In this document: piece after piece, positions 26,390-35,260 of the stretch
Layout of the letters: each line of letters starts with the position of its first letter
How positions within the stretch are numbered: the stretch's first letter is position 1
Assembly: GCF_038235435.1 (NCBI RefSeq)
Contig: NZ_CP151275.1
Location: forward strand, 4,340,001-4,404,000
DNA from: Niveibacterium sp. SC-1
Lineage (GTDB): Bacteria > Pseudomonadota > Gammaproteobacteria > Burkholderiales > Rhodocyclaceae
DNA length: 64,000 nt
Direction of reading: 5' to 3'
Made by a program: the position numbers and the translations under genes
The notes under the pieces: model-generated
What the model saw: only the letters and a program-made list of their open reading frames with translations
What the model was told of the DNA's origin: nothing
Database searches by the model: none

Positions 26390-28648
26390 TCAGCCGACCG
26401 TGAAGCGCACGCGCTGCAGGTCCTGGTCGCGCGAGGAATTGCCGATCAGCAGTTCGAACTCGCCGTCCTCGACCACCCACTCGCCCTCCTCGTCGCACAG
26501 CGCCAGCGATTCGAAGGGCAGCTCGAAGCGCACCGTCTTCTGCTCACCCGGGGCGAGCGAGACACGCTGCCACTGCTTGAGCTTCTTCACCGGCCACACC
26601 ACCGAGGTGTAGCGGTCTGAGAGGTAGCACTGCACCAGTTCGTCGATCGGCGTGTTGCTGCGGTTGCTGATGACGATCTCCGCCTGCACGCTTTCGCCAC
26701 GCGCGATCTGCGTGCGCGCAAGCTTGAGCCCGTGGAAGGCGATGCGGCTGTACGAGAGACCGAAACCGAAGGCGAAGAGCGGATCGTAATTGGCGTCCGG
26801 CAGATCGGGGTAGCCCATCTGGTGCGCGCCGATCGCCTGGTCATAGCGCACCGGGCATTGGCCCACGTGGTACGGCCAGGAAAGCGTGAGCTTGCCGTTC
26901 GGATTGAACAGGCCGAAGAGGGCCTCGGCGATCGCGGTACCACCTTCCATGCCGGGGCTGTGGGCGAGCAGGATGGCGTCGGCTTGCTTCGCGACCTGCG
27001 GGATCGCCAACGGCTTGCCGCTCATCAGCACCACGATCACCGGCGTGCCGGTGGCGAGCACGGCGTCGAAGAGCGCCTGCTGGTCGCCGGGCAGCTCCAG
27101 CGTAGCAGTCGACTTCTGCTCGCCGGTGTAGGCGATGCGGTCGCCGAGCACCAGCACCGCGACTTCGGCCTGTTCGGCCAGGCGGACTGCGCGCGCGATC
27201 TTCTCCGGCGCCGATTCGTTCAGGCCGTTGCCGGTCGGATGCGTGACGAAGCGCGGCATGTTGCGATCGAAAACGTAGGCCGGATCGGGCACGCCGCAAC
27301 CGACCGAATGCGTGATCTGTACCCGATCGCCCAGCAGGCGACGAAGCCCTTCCAGGACGGTGATGGTGGTGCCCTGCGCGTACATTTCGCGGGTGCCGTG
27401 GCCCTGGCCGGAGGCCAGCGTCCAGTCACCCAGGGTATTGATCACGTCGTCGGCGTTCGGGCCGATCACGGCCACGCTCTTGAGCCGTTGCGCGTCCAAC
27501 GGCAGCACGTCGCGGTTCTTCAGCAGCACCAGTGACTGGCGCGCCGCGCGCAGGGCGAGGTCGCGATGCGCGCGAGTGTTGGAGAGCTTCGCGGCCTTGG
27601 TTTCGTCAGGCAGGCGCGGGTTCTCGAAGAGGCCCAGGCGGAACTTGAGCGTGAGGATGCGGCGGCAGGCCTTGTCCACATCGGCGATGTCCACACGACC
27701 GGCGACGATGTTGGCCAGCGTGTCCGCATAGAAGGCCGGCGTGGTCATCGCCATGTCATTGCCGGCGTGCACGGCGCGTGCCGCGCCTTCGGCCAGGGTG
27801 GCGCAGATGCGGCGGTCGGTGTGCATGCGGCCGATGATGTTCCAGTCGGTCACCATCACGCCCTCGTAGCCATAGCGGTGGCGCAGCTCGGTATCGAGCA
27901 GGCGCTTGCTGAAGGCCACCGGCACGCCGTCGATCGCGTGGTAAGCGCTCATGAAGGTCGCCACGCCCGCCTTGGCGGCAGCCTCGAAGGGCGGCAGATA
28001 GACGCTGCGGAGCGTGCGCCAGGAGTGCTGGGACTCGGAGCCGTCACGGCCCCCCTCGCTCTCGCCATAGCCCACGTAGTGCTTGGCGCAGGCGGCGATC
28101 GACTCGGGGTCGGCCAGGTCCTGGCCCTGATAGCCACGGATCATCGCGACCGCGAGCTTGGCGATCAGCGTGTTGTCCTCGCCGAAGGTTTCATTGACGC
28201 GGCCCCAGCGCAGGTCACGCGGCAGGCAGAGCACCGGGCTGAAGGTCCAGTGGATGCCGGTGTAGGCCACTTCTACTGCGGTGGCGCGCGCCACGTCCTC
28301 GCACAGCTTCTCGTCCCAGGAGTGGGAGAGCCCGAGCTGGCTGGGGAAGATGGTCGCGTGATGCCACATGCTGTGGCCGTGGATCGCGTCGATCCCGACC
28401 AGCAGCGGAATGGCCAGGCGCGAACGCAGGGCCGCTTCCATGAAGGGGCGCGCCTGCTCGCCCACTGCGCACAGGATGGAGCCGATCTCACCGCGCTCGC
28501 AGCCTTCGATCGTGGCCTGCATGATGTAGGGCTGGACCGCGAGCTGGGTCATCTGCCCGACCTTCTCCTCGGTGCTCATGCGCGAAAGCAGATCCTCGAC
28601 GCGCGCCTCCACCGGCTGCTTGGGGTCGAGGTAGGGGGTGCTGGCCAT
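26390..28648 (-). CDS. Glycoside hydrolase family 3 beta-glucosidase, probably cytoplasmic
   Basis: GH3 enzyme of 752 residues, BglX-like, that hydrolyses terminal beta-glucosides. The N-terminal TIM barrel contains GIDAIHGH (about 85-92), RDLRWGR with the sugar-binding Arg, CAKHYVGYG, and the nucleophile D268 in VMVTDWN. The C-terminal alpha/beta domain and a fibronectin-III-like domain follow (about 650-750). Unlike periplasmic BglX it has no signal peptide: the protein starts MASTPYLDPKQP. It would therefore act on imported oligosaccharides. It lies beside an APH-fold kinase and opposite a sugar-sensor-like GGDEF protein, a possible functional group. Confidence 0.9.
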   Translation of the reverse strand: MASTPYLDPKQPVEARVEDLLSRMSTEEKVGQMTQLAVQPYIMQATIEGCERGEIGSILCAVGEQARPFMEAALRSRLAIPLLVGIDAIHGHSMWHHATIFPSQLGLSHSWDEKLCEDVARATAVEVAYTGIHWTFSPVLCLPRDLRWGRVNETFGEDNTLIAKLAVAMIRGYQGQDLADPESIAACAKHYVGYGESEGGRDGSESQHSWRTLRSVYLPPFEAAAKAGVATFMSAYHAIDGVPVAFSKRLLDTELRHRYGYEGVMVTDWNIIGRMHTDRRICATLAEGAARAVHAGNDMAMTTPAFYADTLANIVAGRVDIADVDKACRRILTLKFRLGLFENPRLPDETKAAKLSNTRAHRDLALRAARQSLVLLKNRDVLPLDAQRLKSVAVIGPNADDVINTLGDWTLASGQGHGTREMYAQGTTITVLEGLRRLLGDRVQITHSVGCGVPDPAYVFDRNMPRFVTHPTGNGLNESAPEKIARAVRLAEQAEVAVLVLGDRIAYTGEQKSTATLELPGDQQALFDAVLATGTPVIVVLMSGKPLAIPQVAKQADAILLAHSPGMEGGTAIAEALFGLFNPNGKLTLSWPYHVGQCPVRYDQAIGAHQMGYPDLPDANYDPLFAFGFGLSYSRIAFHGLKLARTQIARGESVQAEIVISNRSNTPIDELVQCYLSDRYTSVVWPVKKLKQWQRVSLAPGEQKTVRFELPFESLALCDEEGEWVVEDGEFELLIGNSSRDQDLQRVRFTVG

Positions 28649-28747
28649 TCTGGTCTCCGTTTGTGCGTGCCGACGAGCGCGTCGTCACGTTGAAGGGCGG
28701 CATGGTAGCGAAAGCTTGTCGCCCGCAAATGCAGAAACTTGCTCGTT

Positions 28748-29719
28748 TTACCCAAGCTTGAGCGTGCTCAGGACCACGGCACGCGCGTCGCGGATCAGGC
28801 CCTCGCTGGCTTTCTCGACGTTGAGGAAGTCGGCCCAGGAGAAGAGATCGGAGAGTCCGGCCACCAGGCGCCATTCCTCGGGCAGGACGGCCCCGGTGGC
28901 ACGGTAGCCCTCGGCCACCGCTTCCGGAAAGCCTTCCAGCGCGCCCAGCGGGGCGCGCAGCAGGTTGCCCAGATCGAAGAAGGGCGTGCCGGCGAAGGCG
29001 AACTCCCAGTCCAGCACGGCCGCAAGCTGGTCTTCGGCGTCGATCAGCAGGTTGGCGCCGCCGAAATCGCCATGGGCGAGGCAGGGCCGTTGTGCCGGCC
29101 CGTCGAGCAGGCCGCCGTTGGCCCGCACGAATCCGAGCAGATCCTGCGTCAGGCCCGCGCCCAGTCGCGCAGCGCCCCGACCCCGCACGACCCAGGCGTC
29201 CAGGCAGGCCAGCAGGCCCTCCCGGCCCATGGGCACCGGATTGACAAGCTTGAGCCCGGCGTCGAGGAATCCGGTCTGCGGATAGGTCTGCGCGTGGATA
29301 TGCGCCAGCGCCGCGCCGATCTGCCGTCCCAGGCCACGCCGAGCTGCCGCATCCAGTCCGGACGCCCGCAGTTCCAGCCGCTCGCCTTCGATCCACGCCA
29401 TCAGGGTGCAGGGCAGGCCGACATCCGCGTCATGCGCTTCGAAGTGCAGCATCGCGGGCATCGGCACCCGTCCGCCGAAGCGCTCCGCCAGCAGCCATTC
29501 CTTGGCGCCGTCGCTCGGGCTGCGTACATGCATGCGCAGCAGCAGCTCGCGCCCATCGGCCAGCTCCAGCCGGTAGTTGGTATTGGCGAGCCCGCCCTCG
29601 GCCAGCGCCGCCTGGCTGAGCACCGCCCCCGGGCAGCCCCGTTGGACCATGCGGGTCAGCGCCGCGTGGTCCAGCGCCAGCAGCTCGGTCCGGCGGCTCC
29701 ATGTGTTGCGATCGACCAT
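28748..29719 (-). CDS. APH-fold phosphotransferase of unknown substrate
   Basis: Protein kinase-like small-molecule kinase of 323 residues (aminoglycoside phosphotransferase family). The catalytic loop is HGDFGGANLL near residue 220 and the metal-binding Asp is in VLDWEFAF near 239. A nucleotide-binding Lys/Arg region precedes it (GLANTNYRLEL, LLLRMHV). Substrates in this family range from antibiotics to choline, homoserine and sugars; nothing here points to resistance. It is transcribed with the GH3 gene 99 bases downstream, so phosphorylation of a sugar-derived product is possible but unproven. Confidence 0.75.
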   Translation of the reverse strand: MVDRNTWSRRTELLALDHAALTRMVQRGCPGAVLSQAALAEGGLANTNYRLELADGRELLLRMHVRSPSDGAKEWLLAERFGGRVPMPAMLHFEAHDADVGLPCTLMAWIEGERLELRASGLDAAARRGLGRQIGAALAHIHAQTYPQTGFLDAGLKLVNPVPMGREGLLACLDAWVVRGRGAARLGAGLTQDLLGFVRANGGLLDGPAQRPCLAHGDFGGANLLIDAEDQLAAVLDWEFAFAGTPFFDLGNLLRAPLGALEGFPEAVAEGYRATGAVLPEEWRLVAGLSDLFSWADFLNVEKASEGLIRDARAVVLSTLKLG

Positions 29720-29810
29720 CTTCGCCTCGCCTCCTCCACCAGAGTTTTAGATCCGGGCGCCCGCAGCCGCCGCGCTCGTTGTATCGTCCCGGGCAAACAG
29801 GACTCCGTTT

Positions 29811-29840
29811 TCGTTTACCTGCGCCTGGCACGGTAAACGA
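29811..29840. promoter_or_regulatory. 9-bp inverted repeat in divergent promoter region, candidate operator
   Basis: TCGTTTACC (29811-29819) and GGTAAACGA (29832-29840) are perfect inverted copies separated by 12 bases, between the kinase gene and the divergent GGDEF gene. The half-sites resemble those of LacI-family regulators. No LacI repressor gene is in the window. Confidence 0.4.
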
Positions 29841-29912
29841 GAACAGGCGCCAGGGCGGCGGCCCACAGGCCGCATTGCCGCACTCCGTATCCGCGTAACG
29901 GGGGAAGCACAG

Positions 29913-32123
29913 ATGACGTCAGGGCGCATTGCCGTCGTGATCCGTGAAATGGAAGGTCCCTTCCAGATGCAGCTCGTCCGGGCCATGCGGGACGTCGCCC
30001 GGCGCAACAATCTGGAAGTGATCTTCTTCCCCGGCCGGGGACTCGGTTCGGCCAGCGAGTTCGAGCGCCAGTTCGCAATCACCTACGGCCTGGCCGAGAA
30101 CGCGCCCGTGCAGGGCATGATCGTGGTGGGTGGCACCCTTGGCCGCGATGCCGACCCGCATCTGGTGCGGCGCATGCTGGAGCGGCAGGTGGCGCAGCGA
30201 CCCATGGTAGCGATCGGCAGCGACTTTGGCGTCGGCAGCCCGGTCGTGGTGGGTGACAACCGCGGCGGCATGCAGGCCCTGCTGGCCCACCTGATCGATC
30301 ACCACGCCTGCCGGCGTTTTGCCTATCTGCATGGCGCGCGCGGCAGCGTCGACAGCGTCGAACGCTACGGCGCAGTCCGCGAGATCCTGGCGGACTACGG
30401 ACTGCCCCTGCGCTCGGAGCTGGAGGCCTGGGGCGAGTTCAATACCGCCGACACGATGCTCGCGATGCCCGGCCTGATGCCTCACATCGGCGAGATCGAT
30501 GTGCTCGTCTGCGCCAATGATGCGATGGCCCACGCGGCGATCCAGTTCCTCGCCGAATCCGGCATCCGCGTGCCGCAGGACGTCCGCGTAGTGGGCTATG
30601 ACGATGCCCACGGCACGGGCGACCTCGCCCTGCCGATTACCTCGATCTCGCAGGACATCCCGGCGCAGGTCGAGCATGCGGTGGCGATACTGATGGCCCT
30701 GATGGCGGGCGAAACCGTGGGCAAGCACGAGGTCGTGCCGGCACAGCTCGCTGTGCGCACGACCTGCGGTTGCGGCTATCACCTGTACCTCGAAGCTGGC
30801 CATGTATCCGCCCCCGACTGGCTCCTGATCGCTGAACATGAACTGAGCGACAAGCTCGATGCGAGTGCCGCCTCGGACCGCGACTTCCTCGACCAGTTCG
30901 AACGACTCGCCGATATCGCAGTGCGACATGGACTGAATCGCCGCGATCTTGTCGAAAGCCTGCTGCGCGTCGCGGACAAAGCCGGTGAGGGCCTGCCAGA
31001 GCGTGCCGCGGCCATCCGTCGCCGTCTCGTGCTCGCCGCGGCCCTGCTCTGCGGCCTCGAACAGCGCGGCCTGAAGGAGGCACAGCCGCCCTTCCGGCTC
31101 AACAGCGAAACCTTCGCCGGGCGACTGCGCGAGGGCATGCGCGGGCAACGCCGGGACGACGTGCAGCAGGCGCTGCTGCAGACCCTGAGCATGGTCGGCG
31201 TGAAGACCGCTTTCGTCGTCACCTACGGCGGGGTCGGGCACGTCGATGCGCAGGGCAACACCAGCCTGCCGCTGGATGCGCGCCTGCTCTTCGCGATGCT
31301 CGACGGCAAGCTGCTGGAAGTCGACCACCAGGAATTCGCGACTGCCCTGCTCCTGCCCTGGCACGACATCCCGCGCGGCGTCCTGCCCTTGTGCGTGGTG
31401 CAACCGCTCTTCAACCACAACGACCACTACGGCTATTGCGTGTTCGCCCTGGACGACGACTGGCGCGTGTCGCTCGAAGAGTTGCGTGACGGCATCTCCT
31501 CGGTGGTGTGCGGCCGCCTCGTGATCGCCGAGATCGAGCGCGCCCGCGATCGCCTGCGCAACGATCTCGAACAGGCGCTGCACGCCCAGGATGCGCTGAA
31601 CACGCAGGTCCAGCAGGACGACATGACCGGCCTCGCCAATCGCCGGGGCCTGATGCGGGCCTTGCAGACGCTTGCGGCCAGCGAGCCGACGCCGCCCTGG
31701 CTACTGCTCACTGACCTCGACGGGCTCAAGGACATCAACGACCGCTTCGGCCATGCCGAAGGGGACCGCGCGATCCTCGCCTTCGGCCAGTCGCTGCGCC
31801 AGAGCATGCCCGCCAGCGCGATTTGCGCGCGCCTGGGGGGGGACGAGTTCGCGGTGCTGCTGCCGCGCTGCACCGCGGCCGCCATGGCGACCCTGCATGA
31901 CGCGCTGTTGCGCGAAGTCGCCGCGACCAACGCGGCGCTACAGGGCGCCTGGGAACTGGGTTTCAGCCACGGCCATTCGGCGCTGGCCGGCTTCGGCGTG
32001 GACGCCCTGGTCGAGGCGTTACGCAGCGCGGATGAACTGCTCTACCAGGAGAAGGCCGAGCACAAACGCCAACGCAACCGCGGCCCGGACCGCCGGACGG
32101 AGTCCCATTCGGGGGAAGTCTGA
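29913..32123 (+). CDS. LacI-type ligand-binding domain fused to a diguanylate cyclase
   Basis: Cytoplasmic protein of 736 residues with no signal peptide or membrane segment. Residues about 4-290 are a type I periplasmic-binding-like sensor of the LacI/GalR family: IAVVIREMEGPFQMQ, VVGDNRGGMQALLAHL and a VRVVGYDDAHGTGDL block, without the DNA-binding domain. A middle region (about 320-560) lacks a clear family. A C-terminal GGDEF domain starts near 575 (DDMTGLANRRGL); the catalytic GGDEF is at 642-646 and intact. The usual RxxD inhibitory site upstream of it is absent. It is predicted to make cyclic di-GMP in response to a small ligand, perhaps a sugar, given the neighbouring beta-glucosidase. 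An 8-G run encodes the motif, but the frame is intact. Confidence 0.85.
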   Translation: MTSGRIAVVIREMEGPFQMQLVRAMRDVARRNNLEVIFFPGRGLGSASEFERQFAITYGLAENAPVQGMIVVGGTLGRDADPHLVRRMLERQVAQRPMVAIGSDFGVGSPVVVGDNRGGMQALLAHLIDHHACRRFAYLHGARGSVDSVERYGAVREILADYGLPLRSELEAWGEFNTADTMLAMPGLMPHIGEIDVLVCANDAMAHAAIQFLAESGIRVPQDVRVVGYDDAHGTGDLALPITSISQDIPAQVEHAVAILMALMAGETVGKHEVVPAQLAVRTTCGCGYHLYLEAGHVSAPDWLLIAEHELSDKLDASAASDRDFLDQFERLADIAVRHGLNRRDLVESLLRVADKAGEGLPERAAAIRRRLVLAAALLCGLEQRGLKEAQPPFRLNSETFAGRLREGMRGQRRDDVQQALLQTLSMVGVKTAFVVTYGGVGHVDAQGNTSLPLDARLLFAMLDGKLLEVDHQEFATALLLPWHDIPRGVLPLCVVQPLFNHNDHYGYCVFALDDDWRVSLEELRDGISSVVCGRLVIAEIERARDRLRNDLEQALHAQDALNTQVQQDDMTGLANRRGLMRALQTLAASEPTPPWLLLTDLDGLKDINDRFGHAEGDRAILAFGQSLRQSMPASAICARLGGDEFAVLLPRCTAAAMATLHDALLREVAATNAALQGAWELGFSHGHSALAGFGVDALVEALRSADELLYQEKAEHKRQRNRGPDRRTESHSGEV

Positions 32124-32177
32124 AACGAACGCCGAGCCCGCGGCGAGAGCGGGTGAGGCGCGCGGGCCAGGCGCGCC

Positions 32178-32288
32178 TCAGTGCAGGCGGGCAAGCATCC
32201 AGACGCTGGTGCTTGTCACAACGGCCGCAGCCGTCCAGACCATTGAGAACCAAGGCAGGCTGCGCAGGGTATCGATCGCGACTTTCAT
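32178..32288 (-). CDS. Small single-span membrane protein, hypothetical
   Basis: Possible 36-residue protein (38 if the ATG at 32294 is used) with one hydrophobic stretch of about 20 residues (WFSMVWTAAAVVTSTSVWML). GGAG lies 4-10 bases upstream of the two possible starts. I do not recognise it. It is supported only by its membrane-segment pattern and ribosome-binding site. Confidence 0.4.
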   Translation of the reverse strand: MKVAIDTLRSLPWFSMVWTAAAVVTSTSVWMLARLH

Positions 32289-32392
32289 GATCATCGGGCT
32301 CCGTTTGCACGATGCCCTGAGACTCTCACCGCGCGCCGCCGGGCTCAGTCGGCCCACGGCGCAAGCACAGGTCGGCGACGACCTACGCGCGC

Positions 32393-32776
32393 TCAGGAAA
32401 CCAGCATCGGCCGACGGCGGTCCGCCCCGGTTGCGCGCCGGTCCTCGCGGCCATCGTGGCCCCAGTGGCGCGCGGCCATGCCCGCATAGGCACGCCGGTC
32501 GGTGCGACGCCGGTCCATGTGGTGCTTGTAGCTGCAATGGCATCGCCGTCCATCGCAGTGCGGCAGGGGCAGCGGCGGAGCCTCCTCGGAGAGGAAGCGA
32601 CGACGCCGCAGATTGAGCGCGCTGACGCAGGGCTCCGTACCGCATTCGATGCTGACCGCGTGCCATGGGCTGGGTCGCGGGCCCATGTCGCGGAGTGTCT
32701 GGTCCTCGCGCCGCAGGAAGCGGCGCAACACGTAGATGACGAGGATGGCGGCAAGTACGAACACCACTGTGTCCAT
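32393..32776 (-). CDS. Hypothetical membrane-anchored Cys/His-rich protein
   Basis: Protein of 127 residues. Residues 4-17 form one hydrophobic anchor (VVFVLAAILVIYVL), then a basic stretch. The rest is soluble with several Cys and His residues (ECGTEPC near 44-50 and HCDGRRCHCSYKHH near 73-86) that could bind metal. The C-terminus is Arg-rich (RRRTDRR, GADRRR). GGAG lies seven bases upstream of the ATG. A minus-strand -10-like TATAAC (complement of 32838-32843) could drive it. The remaining bases 32844-33090 show no gene. Function unknown. Confidence 0.65.
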   Translation of the reverse strand: MDTVVFVLAAILVIYVLRRFLRREDQTLRDMGPRPSPWHAVSIECGTEPCVSALNLRRRRFLSEEAPPLPLPHCDGRRCHCSYKHHMDRRRTDRRAYAGMAARHWGHDGREDRRATGADRRRPMLVS

Positions 32777-33090
32777 CGAAGTCTCCTTGTGCTTCGGGGC
32801 GTTGCGGATGGCCGTGTGCGGCCAAGCGGACCCTTACGTTATAGCCGGCATCCCCGCCCGACAAGAAAGCTGTCGCGCGCTGGCGACGCGGCGGACGCGG
32901 TATCCCGACGTTGGCCGACCGCCGACAAAGGCTGTAGGACACCCGGCGTTTCTGCGCTTCTGGCCGCCGTGCTGGCGGGCGCCTGTGCCATGCTTGGCGC
33001 CAGAATGGCCCCCGTTATGCAGGACTGCGGGTGGGCCGATGTGAAGGACGGCGGAGGCGCGGCGGCGCTCCCGCGAACGCGGAGACATGC

Positions 33091-34218
33091 ATGCGACGCC
33101 AGCCCGCCCTGGACGCCCTGCGCGGCATCTTCCTGGTGATGATGACGCTAACCCATCTGCCCGTGCCGCTGGGGCGTGCCGTCGGCCAGCCCCTGGGCTT
33201 TGTCTCCGCGGCCGAAGGCTTCGTACTGCTTTCCGCCTTCCTGCTCGGACTCATCTACGGCGCACGGCTCGCGCAGGACGGCTACCGCTCCGTCGCCCGC
33301 GCGCTGCGCCGACGCGCGCTCAAGCTCTACCTCTGCCAGCTCGGCCTGCTGATGCTTGCCTTCACCTGCATCGCGCCGGCCGGGCGCGAACTGGGCATCG
33401 CGGCGATCAGCAATCTGTTCGGCTATCAAGGCGCGCATCCGCTGCTGGCGGCCGTGGGCGGCGCGCTCCTGGTGCATGCGCCGCCGCTGCTCGACATCCT
33501 GCCGATGTACGCGGTCTTCGTGGCGCTCTCGCCTGTCGTCCTGCGCCATGCGCAGACGCGCGGATGGCGTGGCCTGCTCTGCGCGAGCGCAGCACTCTGG
33601 CTGCTCGCGCAACTGGGTCTCAAGACCTTCCTGCACAAGTGGTTCGTCACCACCACCGGCCTGCCCTTCCCCTTCAGTGCCACCGGCAGCTTCGACATCT
33701 TCGGCTGGCAACTCCTGTGGATGCTGGGCCTCTATCTCGGCAGTCGGCGTGCGCGTGGCGTGCGCGATACGCTGCCCGCGGATTCGGTGGTCTGGCGCTT
33801 GTGCCTGGTGCTCACGCTGTACTTCTTCGCCTGGCGCCACACGGTGGGCATCTTCCCCTTCGGCCACGACGGCAGCGCGCTCAATGTGCTGGCCGACAAG
33901 TGGACACTGGGACCGCTGCGGCTCGCCAACTTCCTCGTCCTCACCGCGCTGCTCTGGCGCTGGGGGCCGATGCTCGCGCCCTTCTTCACGCGCGGCCCGC
34001 TGGTGCAGCTCGGACGTCAGGCACTGCCCGTCTTCTGCACCCAGACCGTACTCAGCCTGATCGCCTTGGCCCTGATCGGCGACGAGCAGGAGCAGTTGTC
34101 CTGGCGCGCCCAGGCGGTCATCGTCAGTTTCTGCCTGGTGGTGCTCTATGGCGTGGCCCGTGCCGCGGAACTCCTCTCGGAGCGGCGCCGCATGCGCACC
34201 GCGGTGCCGGCGGCGTGA
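33091..34218 (+). CDS. OpgC-family integral membrane protein
   Basis: Polytopic membrane protein of 375 residues with about ten hydrophobic segments. It begins RQPALDALRGIFLVMMTLTH, the typical acyltransferase-like OpgC opening, and keeps the family arrangement throughout. OpgC proteins are linked to succinyl modification of osmoregulated periplasmic glucans; that role is inferred from the family. The ATG at 33091 follows GGAG by six bases; a longer frame from a GTG at 33031 adds an unlikely Arg/Gly-rich leader. It converges with the hydrolase gene 24 bases away. No opgGH genes are nearby. Confidence 0.8.
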   Translation: MRRQPALDALRGIFLVMMTLTHLPVPLGRAVGQPLGFVSAAEGFVLLSAFLLGLIYGARLAQDGYRSVARALRRRALKLYLCQLGLLMLAFTCIAPAGRELGIAAISNLFGYQGAHPLLAAVGGALLVHAPPLLDILPMYAVFVALSPVVLRHAQTRGWRGLLCASAALWLLAQLGLKTFLHKWFVTTTGLPFPFSATGSFDIFGWQLLWMLGLYLGSRRARGVRDTLPADSVVWRLCLVLTLYFFAWRHTVGIFPFGHDGSALNVLADKWTLGPLRLANFLVLTALLWRWGPMLAPFFTRGPLVQLGRQALPVFCTQTVLSLIALALIGDEQEQLSWRAQAVIVSFCLVVLYGVARAAELLSERRRMRTAVPAA

Positions 34219-34242
34219 GCCGCGCGGCACCCGGTTCGGGCC

Positions 34243-35139
34243 TTACTGCAGGTAGGCCGGGAAGTGCGGCAGCGCTGCGAAGTCCTTGGGATCGTGCTGG
34301 ATCACGACCCGCGCCTTGAGGCGCTTGGCGATCGCGTGCACCCGGTCGAGCGAGGCCAGCGAATCGGCGCGGTTGAAGTTGAAGGCCGGCACGCGGCGCT
34401 GGTCGTAGTTCGCGTGGGTGTGGGCCAGATCGCCCGAGAGGATCACCACGCCGGACTTCGCCAGACGCAGCATCAGCACCGCGTGCCCCGGAGTGTGGCC
34501 CGGCGCCTTGAGCAGGCGCACGCTGCCGTCGCCGAACACGTCGTAGTCGCCCTCCACGTTCTGCACCTTGACGTTCTTGTAGCCAGCGATGGCTTCGGTG
34601 GAGACCCCGAAAGGCGTCGGCTCGGACAAGGCGAAATCAAGCTCGGCCTTGTTGATCAGCCAGGTCGCGCCGGTAAAGAGCGCAGCGTTGCCCGTGTGGT
34701 CGAAGTGAAAGTGCGAGAAGCCGACGACGTTGATGTCCGCGGGTGCGAGGCCGATGCGTTCGAGCTGCGAGGCGAGCGTCACCGGCACGGCGAGGTGGAT
34801 GCCGTTGTTGTCCACGCCGTCCTTGTTCTTCGCCAGCGCATCGCCCAGGCCGGTATCCCACAGCAGGGTGCCTTTCGGATGGCGGATCACGAAGCAGGGG
34901 GCGGCCAGGTCGAGCGGCTTGCCGTCGTACTCGCCGGTATCCGAGAAGATGCCGCCATCATTGAAGTGCACCCGGCCACAGTCGAGCGCATAGAGACGCA
35001 CGCTGCTCACGGGCTCGGCGGCCTGCGCCGACGGGGCCAGCGCGAAAACGCCCGCAAGCAGCGAGAAGGAGACCGCGAGGCGGCGCACCTGCGCGCCCAG
35101 CGAAGCGGAAGAAAAGCCGAGAAGCGGGGGGAAGGACAT
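34243..35139 (-). CDS. Secreted metallo-beta-lactamase-fold hydrolase (lactonase-like)
   Basis: Protein of 298 residues with an N-terminal signal peptide (hydrophobic core about 22-38, ending PSAQA). The zinc motif HxHxDH is visible as SHFHFDHTG near residue 150, with later ligands in APGHTPGHA and SGDLAHTH. The layout resembles the AttM/AiiA N-acyl-homoserine lactonase branch of the fold, but substrates vary widely and this copy is exported. The ATG at 35139 has GGAG seven bases upstream; an upstream in-frame start adds a non-signal leader. Confidence 0.82.
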   Translation of the reverse strand: MSFPPLLGFSSASLGAQVRRLAVSFSLLAGVFALAPSAQAAEPVSSVRLYALDCGRVHFNDGGIFSDTGEYDGKPLDLAAPCFVIRHPKGTLLWDTGLGDALAKNKDGVDNNGIHLAVPVTLASQLERIGLAPADINVVGFSHFHFDHTGNAALFTGATWLINKAELDFALSEPTPFGVSTEAIAGYKNVKVQNVEGDYDVFGDGSVRLLKAPGHTPGHAVLMLRLAKSGVVILSGDLAHTHANYDQRRVPAFNFNRADSLASLDRVHAIAKRLKARVVIQHDPKDFAALPHFPAYLQ

Positions 35140-35260
35140 GGTTCTGCTCCGGGGGTTGGAAGAGCGTCGGCACCTTGCGCAGCCGCGCAAGCCATGACGA
35201 CGAGTCCGAAGCATAGGGAGCGCCGCATGTTCCGGGCGCTCCGATTCGTGTTCGAAACGC

